10,577 nucleotides of DNA from contig JAFDBU010000045.1 of the NCBI GenBank assembly GCA_019313095.1, forward strand, positions 1 through 10,577. The letters are read 5' to 3'. This stretch comes from Deltaproteobacteria bacterium (GTDB lineage: Bacteria; Desulfobacterota; Desulfobulbia; Desulfobulbales; BM004). A program made the translations under genes and the position numbers. Below the pieces are notes generated by a model. That model was not told where the DNA came from, made no database searches, and was given only the letters and a program-made list of their open reading frames with translations. Below, piece after piece: positions 1 to 6,631 of the stretch (position 1 is the stretch's first letter; each line of letters opens with the position of its first letter).

Positions 1-473
1 AACACCTGCAGTTCCCTGTTTGAGAGTGAATCCAGAGACGACTTGCCGCCGGCGCCCTTTGCAACCCGCAGGGCCAGGGCCTCGCTTGCCTCTGCAGTGA
101 GATACCTCGAACCGCTCATTACCCCGTGGATGGCCTTGACAATATGTTCCGGAGCAGACCGTTTGGTGACGTAGCCCATGGCTCCGGACTCAATAGCCCG
201 TACTACATACTGCTCCTCCTCATGCATGGTCAGCATGATGATGGGGAGATCCGGCAGGTAGTTTTTTAACTGGCTGACTACCTCAAGCCCATCAAGACCT
301 GGCATGGATATATCGATGACAGCCACATCAGGGGCCTTTTCACGGGCCAGCCGGATTGCGGCCTGGCCGTCATCAGCCTCGGCAACAACCTCGATATCCT
401 CACTTTCTTCAATAATACGGCGCAAACCGGCCCGCATAATGGAATGGTCATCTGCCAGCAGTACCTTAATCAT
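1..473 (-). CDS. NarL/FixJ-family response regulator (partial, C-terminus off the left edge)
   Basis: This is the DNA-binding partner of the adjacent kinase. The visible 157 residues form a complete receiver domain (about 1-120) with the acidic pair D8-D9 (LLADDHS), the phospho-acceptor D54 (VIDISMPGLDG), T82 (IIMLTMHE) and K104 (GYVTKRS). A linker follows, and then the first residues of a LuxR-type helix-turn-helix (LSNRELQV, from about residue 150) at the window edge. The start is the ATG at 473-471. It overlaps the kinase stop as ATGA (4 bp), and a GAGG Shine-Dalgarno lies 7 nt upstream inside the kinase gene, so translation is probably coupled. By family knowledge it would be phosphorylated at D54 by the HisKA_3 kinase and act as a transcription factor in the cytoplasm. 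Its targets are unknown; the malic enzyme and kor clusters are the obvious candidates by position only. Confidence 0.93.
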   Translation of the reverse strand, partial: MIKVLLADDHSIMRAGLRRIIEESEDIEVVAEADDGQAAIRLAREKAPDVAVIDISMPGLDGLEVVSQLKNYLPDLPIIMLTMHEEEQYVVRAIESGAMGYVTKRSAPEHIVKAIHGVMSGSRYLTAEASEALALRVAKGAGGKSSLDSLSNRELQV

Positions 474-2944
474 CCTGACACCTCTTTATCCTTGCTGATC
501 CTGACTTTAAACAATACATGACACCCCCTGCCCTTTTCAGACATAACTTCCAGATTACCGCCGGCAAGCGCTGCCCGCTCCCGCATCCCTGCAATCCCCA
601 CCCCTTCAAACCCTGCCAGATCTGAGGCATTGAAACCCTTGCCATCATCCCTGACAGAGAGGCTTAATTCACCCTTTTCCGCTATTAAGACTACAGATAC
701 CCGACCTGCCTCTGCATAACGGGCCACGTTGGTCAGGGTTTCCTGGCAAATCCTGTACGCCGCCGTGGAGACAGTTTCATTTAATTCAGGCACGTTTCTG
801 TGCTCAAAAACACAGGTGATACCGCTGCGGTTCTCAAAATCTCCTGTCAGCCACTCCAGGGCATCTACCAGGCCAAGGTCGTCCAGCACCCCCGGACGCA
901 GCCGGATTGCTATGGACCGTACATCTTTTATGGTTTTATCTATCAAATCGCACATAGTTGATGCCCGCTCAGCAATTCTGGCATCGCTGTCCTTTAAGCG
1001 CTCCTGCATCCATACTGCATCCATACGCAGGGCCGTCAGGACCTGGCCCAGCTCATCATGAAGTTCCCGTGCAATAGCGGTGCGCTCCTTCTCCTGGCTT
1101 GCCATTATCCTGCCGGACAGGCGCCGCAACTGGTCCTGGGCTTTTTTGACCGCTGTGATATCAGTGGATATGCCGCACACTCCATTGACATTGCCGGCCT
1201 CGTCATAGACCGGGAACTTGACCGACAGGTAGGTATGTATTTCACTGTTATGCTTCACCTGCTCCTCAACCTGCATGGATTTACCCTTTTCGAGGACCTG
1301 GAGGTCGTTTTTACGGAATTCATCGGCAACTTCTTTTGCCACTATTTCATAGTCTGTCTTACCACGGACTTCCTCGCTGCTCACCCCGAACAATTCTTCA
1401 AAGGGGGAATTGACCAGGGTATATCTGCCATCCCTGTCCTTGACGTATACGACATCAGGCGTATACTTCAAAATGTTGGTAATCTCCCTGGTGCGAATGG
1501 AGACCTGTTTTTCCAGGTCCCTGGAGTAAGTGGAAAGTTCCTCCTTGGCAATCCTGAGCGCTTCTATGGCCCTGTTCCTTTCGGTCACGTCGATCAATAT
1601 GGCCAGGGTTCTGAAAATCTCCCCGTTTTCATCACGCTCACCGATGGCGGAAAGCAGGATGTCGATAATCTCCCCGTCCTTTTTTATAATCTGGTAGGGC
1701 ACATCTGTGCAGTAGCCCCTTTTGAAGAACTCGGGGAATACTTTCTGCTCGGCATATCTTTTCGATTCTTCCGTGAAAAAATCCGTCAGCATTCTGCCGA
1801 TAACCTCCTGTTCACCGTAGCCGAGGGTTTGGCTCCAGTAATTGCTGATGCTGACAATCTCTCCCTTTCTGTTAATGGAATGAAGCATGGCCGGGGTATT
1901 ATGATACAGGGAGCGGTAACGGGCATCACTCTCGCGCAGAGCCTCTTCTGCCGCCTTTCGCTGTATGATCTCGAGGCTTGCCTGCCTGTAGAGCGCGGCC
2001 ACGGACAGACACATAACCACGAAAAGAGCGAGAACAATGGGACGCACAAAAACCACAAGCGGCTTGAAGGCTTTCTGGGAAATCTGCTGCATATCCAGAA
2101 GATGGTTGATCTTCCAGCCGGGATAATCATCCATTTCAACTTGGTGATGCAGATACTTTCTGCCGTTGCTGTCCAGGACGTATTTTCCTTCAGCATCCCG
2201 GAGGCCGATCCATTCCCAGGGCCCGTTGCCAAACTGGCGTGAAGCTGCTATCTCTCCAATATTTTCTTGAGAGATCTGCCAGGCAGCCCGATATAACCAT
2301 TCCGGATTGTTTGAAATGAAAATTATGCCGTGCGGATCGGTTACCATAACTATTTCATCAGCGGTGAAGCCGACTTCCCGCTCAATCATCTCAATGGAAC
2401 CTTTTATCACTACTATACCGTCCGGATATTCACTGCCGTAACTATAGACCGGATAGCTGAAATACACCCCCCGTTTTCCGGAAGTGGTTCCAAGGGCGAG
2501 GTAGCTTGCAGACTGCCCTCTGATTGCCCGCTGGAAATAAGGGCGGAAGGAAAAATTCTGCCCCACAAAACTGTCAGGATCGTTACGGTTACTCGAAGCG
2601 ATGGTCTTGCCCCTGTTGTCCATGAGATAACAGACATCAGCCTGCAGGGTATTTTTGAAATGGTCCAGGATGCGGTTGGCACCGTTCATTGTCTCCGAAT
2701 CGGAGGCAGGACTGCGCAGCAGTTCCTTGAGTTCCAGCATGCCGGCCAGGATCCGAACCGGTTTATTGTATTCAGAAAGAAGATGAGACAGGTCCTTGTT
2801 GATACGCTCCAAACGGATGATCGTCGCACTCTCGGCTTCCCTGAAAGCTTTTTCCTTAAAGGAAGTGTAATAAAAATAACCACCGGCAGATGCAAAAACG
2901 AAAGCCATAAGTGAAAGTATGAGTAAAATCAAACGCAGTTTCAT
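470..2944 (-). CDS. Membrane sensor histidine kinase, DctB-like dCache head, PAS-PAS-HisKA_3-HATPase
   Basis: This 824-aa inner-membrane kinase has TM1 at about 4-26, a periplasmic sensor region at about 30-290 and TM2 at about 295-317. PAS domains follow at about 340-455 and 490-600 with a helical linker between them, then HisKA_3 at about 608-690 and HATPase at about 722-815. The sensor carries the DctB signature: FVGQNFSFRPYFQRA (127-140), ALGTTSGKRG (150-159), GIVVIKG (176-182) and a later VTDPHGIIFISNNPEW segment. In DctB this fold binds C4-dicarboxylates, so succinate, malate or fumarate are the best ligand guesses. The phospho-acceptor is H629 (ARELHDELGQ). ATP-site motifs are N739, DDGKGF (766-771) and GVGIAGMRER (781-790). 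The N-box reads NVARYAEA, with Tyr where His is usual. The start ATG has GAGG 10 nt upstream. It lies 63 bp after the malic enzyme with no evident terminator, so cotranscription is likely. The DctB-like call rests on motif recognition, not on a search. Confidence 0.93.
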   Translation of the reverse strand: MKLRLILLILSLMAFVFASAGGYFYYTSFKEKAFREAESATIIRLERINKDLSHLLSEYNKPVRILAGMLELKELLRSPASDSETMNGANRILDHFKNTLQADVCYLMDNRGKTIASSNRNDPDSFVGQNFSFRPYFQRAIRGQSASYLALGTTSGKRGVYFSYPVYSYGSEYPDGIVVIKGSIEMIEREVGFTADEIVMVTDPHGIIFISNNPEWLYRAAWQISQENIGEIAASRQFGNGPWEWIGLRDAEGKYVLDSNGRKYLHHQVEMDDYPGWKINHLLDMQQISQKAFKPLVVFVRPIVLALFVVMCLSVAALYRQASLEIIQRKAAEEALRESDARYRSLYHNTPAMLHSINRKGEIVSISNYWSQTLGYGEQEVIGRMLTDFFTEESKRYAEQKVFPEFFKRGYCTDVPYQIIKKDGEIIDILLSAIGERDENGEIFRTLAILIDVTERNRAIEALRIAKEELSTYSRDLEKQVSIRTREITNILKYTPDVVYVKDRDGRYTLVNSPFEELFGVSSEEVRGKTDYEIVAKEVADEFRKNDLQVLEKGKSMQVEEQVKHNSEIHTYLSVKFPVYDEAGNVNGVCGISTDITAVKKAQDQLRRLSGRIMASQEKERTAIARELHDELGQVLTALRMDAVWMQERLKDSDARIAERASTMCDLIDKTIKDVRSIAIRLRPGVLDDLGLVDALEWLTGDFENRSGITCVFEHRNVPELNETVSTAAYRICQETLTNVARYAEAGRVSVVLIAEKGELSLSVRDDGKGFNASDLAGFEGVGIAGMRERAALAGGNLEVMSEKGRGCHVLFKVRISKDKEVSG

Positions 2945-3007
2945 CCTGATTTTTCCTCAGATAACAGACATGCGGCCAACAGGAGCCACGCAGGAGTAAA
3001 CACGGGG

Positions 3008-4744
3008 CTATACAGAAACCAGGGGCAGATACCGGGGCTCCCAGCGCATTTTTTCTATCAGGGTCTTTAACCGGGCCGGATCATTTTTGTGCTTGAATTT
3101 ACTGAAAGCGCAAGGGCCGCTGACGCCTTCCCGGATAGCTGCAAGTCCGACTTCAAGGGCAACGCTGTTACTTACATCTTTCAGCTTTTCAACGCGCGGC
3201 ATGAGTATACCTGCCTCCAGATCCTCCGGTGGAACCAGCTCGGCAACCGCCTTTGCCGCTGCCGTAAAAAAGGACGGCAGAACCTCTTTAGCTCCCGAGG
3301 CCAGCGCACCGAGCCCTACGCCTGGAAAGATGAAGACATTGTTGCATTGGCCGATCCGTATTTTCCTGCCGTCCAGTTCAACAGGCGGGAAGGGACTGCC
3401 GGTGGCAACCAGTGCCTTGCCTGAAGTCCACTGGTATATATCCTCCGGCAGGGCTTCCGCCTTTTCTGTCGGATTTGAAAGGGGCAGGATGACCGGACGC
3501 TCGCAGTTGGCGGCCATGGCCTCGACCACCTCACGTGTGAAACAGCCGGCCTGGCCGGAAGTGCCGATGAGAACAGTGACACCGCCATGCTTCACCGCCT
3601 GGAGTAGGGAATTGTCAGTGGATTCCTGCAGCCAGCTCATCTGAACCGGATTTTTGGCATATTTGGCCTTGTAAGGCTCTACCATCCTATCCGAGGTTAC
3701 AACCCCCCGGCTGTCCAGGGTGAATATTCTTTTTCTGGCTTCACTTTCCCGCAGACCATGTTCAATCAGGGCCGCTTCTATCTGTTCGGCAATACCGATA
3801 CCACCGGCCCCGGCACCATGGACCAGAAAAACCTGGTCTTCAATCTTCTGGCCTTTAACCTTCATGGCCGCAAAAACGGCTGCCAGTGTCACCGCACCGG
3901 TTCCCTGGATATCATCATTGAACGAAATGAGGTCGTGCAGGTAGGCATCCCTGACTGCAAAGGCGTTCTGCTTTGAAAAATCTTCCCACTGGCAGAGGGC
4001 ATGAGGGAACACCGCCTTAAAAGCCTTGGCAAACTGCTGCATGAATTTAACATATTCAGCGCCGGTCAATCTGCGATGACGCCAGCCTAAATACTCTTCG
4101 TTATTCAGCAGTTTCTCATTGTTTGTCCCTACATCAAGCGAAATCGGCAGACAGTGCCAGGGGGCGATTCCGGCGCCCTGGGTATAGAGCATGAGTATTC
4201 CGAGACAGATTGCAATGCCGCCGGCTCCCTGGTCACCGATACCGAGGATACCCTGGTTGTCAGTCACCACGGCAACACGGATATCACGGTGACCGTAGCG
4301 GCGAAGTATGTCCTCTGCATTGTCAATGTTACCCGGATAGATGTGGACCCCGTTGGCAGAACGGAACATGGAGGAATACTGCTGGCAGGCAAGACCCACC
4401 GTGGGTGTATAAATTATTTCCATGAAACGGGGGATGTCGGTAGCAATGACGGCATGGGCCAGGGTTACATTGCGGTCAAACAGGGAGCGCATATATATAT
4501 AGCGCTCAATATCGTCCTCTTTTTTCAGGACCTTTTCGACGCTGTTTTTTACCTGCTGCTCCAAGGGTCTCACAGCCGGCGGCAGGCTGCCGTCTATCCC
4601 AAGATCATGCCTTTCTCTCTCTGAAAAGGCGGTGCCTTTGTTGACATAATTATTGCCATGCACGCCCACACCACGGGTATGGACCTTGATCTCTTTGGTA
4701 TTGCCGTATTCGTCATAGACTAACTTATAATTCTTGGCAGGCAT
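3008..4744 (-). CDS. maeA: NAD-dependent-type malic enzyme (malate to pyruvate + CO2), atypical active site
   Basis: This is a 578-aa cytoplasmic enzyme of the long malic enzyme family (SfcA/MaeA and eukaryotic ME type, usually 540-600 aa). Visible motifs are YTPTVG (112-117), VVTDNQGILGIGDQGAGG (159-176), LDVGTNN (203-209), QWEDF (252-256), FNDDIQGTG (275-283, the family signature), the Rossmann loop VHGAGAGGIGIAE (308-320), LPLSNPTEKAEA (420-431) and CNNVFIFPGVGLGA (467-480). The divalent-metal ligands E254, D255 and D278 are present. The canonical general-base lysine, expected after IPxG in the block at 176-190, is isoleucine here (I183, codon ATA). The substrate arginine of the TDGERILG motif is Gly165, as also in malolactic-type members. 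The start ATG has a GGAGG site 9 nt upstream (4754-4758). Decarboxylation of malate would feed pyruvate to anabolism. Because of the active-site differences, the family call is secure but the exact reaction and cofactor are less so. Confidence 0.9.
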   Translation of the reverse strand: MPAKNYKLVYDEYGNTKEIKVHTRGVGVHGNNYVNKGTAFSERERHDLGIDGSLPPAVRPLEQQVKNSVEKVLKKEDDIERYIYMRSLFDRNVTLAHAVIATDIPRFMEIIYTPTVGLACQQYSSMFRSANGVHIYPGNIDNAEDILRRYGHRDIRVAVVTDNQGILGIGDQGAGGIAICLGILMLYTQGAGIAPWHCLPISLDVGTNNEKLLNNEEYLGWRHRRLTGAEYVKFMQQFAKAFKAVFPHALCQWEDFSKQNAFAVRDAYLHDLISFNDDIQGTGAVTLAAVFAAMKVKGQKIEDQVFLVHGAGAGGIGIAEQIEAALIEHGLRESEARKRIFTLDSRGVVTSDRMVEPYKAKYAKNPVQMSWLQESTDNSLLQAVKHGGVTVLIGTSGQAGCFTREVVEAMAANCERPVILPLSNPTEKAEALPEDIYQWTSGKALVATGSPFPPVELDGRKIRIGQCNNVFIFPGVGLGALASGAKEVLPSFFTAAAKAVAELVPPEDLEAGILMPRVEKLKDVSNSVALEVGLAAIREGVSGPCAFSKFKHKNDPARLKTLIEKMRWEPRYLPLVSV

Positions 4745-4835
4745 AAAAAATTTCCTCCATATCAGGCACTTACAAATAATACGTCCATCCGTATTTCTAC
4801 TGTGCCGTTTACCATACTGTTACAAAATCGGAAAC

Positions 4836-4850
4836 TTAAAAAATTTTTAA
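4836..4850. repeat. AT-only inverted repeat in the divergent promoter region
   Basis: The sequence TTAAAAA-A-TTTTTAA has perfect 7-nt complementary arms around a single central base. It lies about 92 bp upstream of the malic enzyme start. It could be an UP-element-like or regulator-bound A-tract, or simply AT-rich promoter DNA. No function is assigned. Confidence 0.4.
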
Positions 4851-4938
4851 AGTGCTTTGCAGGGCCGATCATTCTCTGAAAAAATGTCGACAAAATTCAA
4901 TGATTCCAGTAAGATTTACTATGTGTTGTTTAAGGAGT

Positions 4939-4970
4939 CAAGGGGGCAAGGTTACAAGGATTCAAGGGAA
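4939..4970 (+). repeat. Four tandem 8-nt units, CAAGGNNN (left array)
   Basis: The pentamer CAAGG begins at 4939, 4947, 4955 and 4963, an exact 8-nt period, with variable three-base spacers (GGG, TTA, ATT, GAA). The array is purine-rich on the plus strand. It faces a related array of opposite orientation at 5001-5056. For example, AGGATTC at 4957-4963 is perfectly complementary to GAATCCT at 5015-5021, so the two arrays could form an imperfect hairpin. Confidence 0.7.
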
Positions 4971-4982
4971 AAACTCAGAATT

Positions 4983-4994
4983 TAAAAGTAGTTT
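4983..4994 (+). repeat. 12-nt direct repeat, copy 1 (TAAAAGTAGTTT)
   Basis: This sequence is identical to the copy at 5057-5068, with 74 bp between starts. The two copies bracket the right-hand repeat array. They could be a duplicated regulator site, a target-site duplication or part of a larger repeat unit. Confidence 0.65.
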
Positions 4995-5000
4995 CCTTAA

Positions 5001-5056
5001 CCCCTCGGCCTCTCGAATCCTCGAACCCTGAACCTGACACCCTGATCTCTGGAACC
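5001..5056 (-). repeat. Degenerate 6-8-nt unit array, inverted relative to the left array
   Basis: Read on the minus strand, this stretch is a run of related short units, among them CAGGGTGT, CAGGTT, CAGGGTT, CGAGGATT, CGAGAGGC and CGAGGGG. They resemble the CAAGGATT unit of the left array but are more diverged in sequence and length. The pair of arrays is separated by an AT-rich 30-bp spacer. This looks like a decaying microsatellite or REP-like intergenic element rather than coding DNA. Confidence 0.6.
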
Positions 5057-5068
5057 TAAAAGTAGTTT
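5057..5068 (+). repeat. 12-nt direct repeat, copy 2 (TAAAAGTAGTTT)
   Basis: This is an exact copy of 4983-4994. It directly abuts the end of the right-hand array and ends 51 bp before the korD start codon, a position suited to a promoter or operator element. No function can be assigned from sequence alone. Confidence 0.65.
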
Positions 5069-5119
5069 AAAGCTGAAAGGAAAAGACAGGGTCAAAGCCT
5101 TTCAACAAAGGGTTTTTAA

Positions 5120-5443
5120 ATGCCCAAGCCAAAATCAAAAAATAAACCGAAAAAGAACCCTGCAATTTCTCCTGATAACTACTGGGAAGTCAAACAAAAA
5201 CTGGCAAGGGAGGGGAAAAAACTTTTTGTCCAGAAAATCTTTGCAGACTGGTGCAAAGGCTGCGGTATCTGTATTGCCTTCTGCCCGACAGAAGTTTTTG
5301 AAAAAAGCGACAGCGGCATACCTGCCATAAAAAATCCTGATGCCTGCACAGGCTGCAGGTTCTGCGAATTTCACTGTCCTGATTTTGCCCTCTCCATCCA
5401 TGAACGCTATCCAGACCGGAGAAAAAAGAAGAATGAAACATGA
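5120..5443 (+). CDS. korD: 2-oxoglutarate:ferredoxin oxidoreductase, delta (ferredoxin-like) subunit
   Basis: This 107-aa protein carries two 4Fe-4S binding motifs: C45-x2-C48-x2-C51-x3-C55 (CKGCGICIAFCP) and C76-x2-C79-x2-C82-x3-C86 (CTGCRFCEFHCP). It is the electron-transfer subunit that relays electrons from the catalytic site to external ferredoxin. The first 35 residues are lysine-rich and precede the clusters; the C-terminus is also basic. The start is supported by AAAGGG 7 nt upstream. It is the first gene of the kor cluster and overlaps korA by 11 bp, so the two are probably translationally coupled. Alone it could be any 2-oxoacid oxidoreductase delta subunit or a polyferredoxin; the three following genes fix the assignment to a KGOR-type complex. 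Confidence 0.92.
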   Translation: MPKPKSKNKPKKNPAISPDNYWEVKQKLAREGKKLFVQKIFADWCKGCGICIAFCPTEVFEKSDSGIPAIKNPDACTGCRFCEFHCPDFALSIHERYPDRRKKKNET

Positions 5444-6575
5444 GCTGAACGGCAAAAAGTTTCTGCTGCAGGGTAATGAGGCCATGGCTGAGGGCGCCAT
5501 TGCCGCAGGCTGCCGTTTTTTTGCCGGTTATCCCATCACCCCCGCTTCTGAGATAAGTGAACGCATGTCGTATCGTCTGCCGCAGGTCGACGGCACCTTT
5601 ATCCAGATGGAGGATGAAATATCCAGCCTGGGAGCGGTGATCGGGGCCTCGCTGGCCGGGGTAAAAAGCATGACCGCCACCAGCGGTCCCGGTTTTTCAC
5701 TTATGCAGGAAAATCTTGGCTATGCCTGTATGACTGAAACGCCCTGTGTTGTTGTCAACGTCATGCGCGGCGGCCCCAGCACCGGTCTGCCAACCAGTCC
5801 GGCCCAGGGGGATGTGCTGCAGGCCAGGTGGGGCACCCATGGCGACCACCCGGTCATTGTCCTTTCGGTATCGTCGGTGAGTGAATGTTTTTCCATCACG
5901 GTAACCGCCTTCAACCTTTCTGAAAAATACAGAGTGCCGGTGGTGGTGCTTTCGGATGAGGTGGTGGCTCATTCCCGGGAAACATTCACCATTCCGACTG
6001 CCGATTCCATTGAAGTGGCGGACCGGATCGTTCCCAATGTACCGCCGGAATGGTACAAGCCCTATGAAGACAACAGCCGCGGCGTACCGCCCATGGCACC
6101 GATGGGAGACGGCTACCGGCATCACGTTACCGGCCTGGCGCATGATGCCCGGGGTTTTCCCACTGAAAGGCCGGATGAGATAGAGGCATTTTCAAACCGG
6201 CAGTTCAGAAAAATAACCAATGGCTTTTTTGAAATCCAGATTACCAAGAAACTCACTGTTGAAGATGCCGAAATAGTTGTCATCGCCTATGGCTCCGTTG
6301 CCCGTTCTGCACGACGCGCTGTAGCCATGGCACGGTCACAGGGCATAAAGGCGGGACTCATCCAGCTGGTGACCCTCTTTCCATTTCCCAAAAATACGGT
6401 GGTGAACCTCATGCGCCAGTGCAAAGCCGTCATTGTCCCTGAAATGAACATGGGACAGATCAGCCGCGAGGTGAAACGGGTCAATACCGGCCTGACCGAG
6501 GTCTATAAATACAACCGGATTGACGGTAAGCTGATCACGCCGATGGAGATATTCGAAGAAATCCAGAAAATCTAA
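5433..6575 (+). CDS. korA: 2-oxoglutarate:ferredoxin oxidoreductase, alpha subunit
   Basis: This 380-aa subunit forms the catalytic core with KorB and oxidatively decarboxylates 2-oxoglutarate with CoA to succinyl-CoA, reducing ferredoxin. Motifs are GNEAMAEGA (14-22), GYPITPASE (32-40), the TPP-activating acidic patch QMEDE (58-62), TSGPGFSLM (83-91), RGGPSTGLPT (112-121), SDEVVAHSRE (174-183), LVTLFPFP (312-319) and PEMNMGQ (336-342). The start at 5433 (MKHELNGKKF) was chosen over an in-frame ATG at 5340. The earlier start would add 31 residues entirely inside korD that resemble no part of this family, whereas 5433 gives the usual length and has AGAAG just upstream. Substrate preference for 2-oxoglutarate over other 2-oxoacids is inferred from overall KorA resemblance and the D-A-B-C gene set. 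Confidence 0.93.
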   Translation: MKHELNGKKFLLQGNEAMAEGAIAAGCRFFAGYPITPASEISERMSYRLPQVDGTFIQMEDEISSLGAVIGASLAGVKSMTATSGPGFSLMQENLGYACMTETPCVVVNVMRGGPSTGLPTSPAQGDVLQARWGTHGDHPVIVLSVSSVSECFSITVTAFNLSEKYRVPVVVLSDEVVAHSRETFTIPTADSIEVADRIVPNVPPEWYKPYEDNSRGVPPMAPMGDGYRHHVTGLAHDARGFPTERPDEIEAFSNRQFRKITNGFFEIQITKKLTVEDAEIVVIAYGSVARSARRAVAMARSQGIKAGLIQLVTLFPFPKNTVVNLMRQCKAVIVPEMNMGQISREVKRVNTGLTEVYKYNRIDGKLITPMEIFEEIQKI

Positions 6576-6631
6576 GGTGCCACACAATGATGAAAGAATT
6601 CAGCCATTGCAGCATAATTTGGAGATAAGCC

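Larger units (their letters stand above)
4745..5119. promoter_or_regulatory. Divergent intergenic region between malic enzyme and korD
   Basis: This 375-bp non-coding stretch must hold the start signals of both divergent clusters. The part next to malic enzyme (about 4745-4925) is AT-rich and contains the GGAGG ribosome site of malic enzyme at 4754-4758 and an A/T palindrome at 4836-4850. The middle and right part (4939-5068) is occupied by repeat arrays, listed separately. The korD ribosome site AAAGGG (5107-5112) lies 7 nt before its ATG. I could not identify a convincing sigma-70 or sigma-54 promoter on either strand. A TACTAT at 4917-4922 resembles a -10 box but has no good -35 at 16-18 bp. 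Confidence 0.6.

Noticed and set aside
1058..2242. A 394-codon open frame on the plus strand opposite the sensor kinase
   Set aside because: It lies entirely antisense to the kinase, whose PAS and membrane domains are clearly recognisable. The plus-strand translation shows no recognisable motif, so it is a codon-bias shadow.
4154..4624. A 156-codon plus-strand frame opposite malic enzyme
   Set aside because: It is antisense to conserved malic enzyme motifs and shows no family features or ribosome site of its own.
4745..4860. Sigma-54 promoter, considered because of the DctB link
   Set aside because: No GG and GC pair with the required 10-nt spacing and flanking consensus was found on the strand leading to malic enzyme.
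4917..4922. TACTAT as a -10 promoter box for the kor cluster
   Set aside because: No reasonable -35 hexamer lies 16-18 bp upstream, and the repeat arrays intervene between it and korD.
5340..5432. N-terminal 31-residue extension of korA from an upstream ATG
   Set aside because: The added residues are the out-of-frame reading of korD's second cluster. The ATG at 5433 gives the normal KorA start.
6587..6628. A 13-codon mini-frame between korA and korB ending 3 nt before the korB ATG, with AAGG 9 nt upstream
   Set aside because: It could act as a coupling leader, but it is too short to distinguish from chance and the peptide has no recognisable feature.
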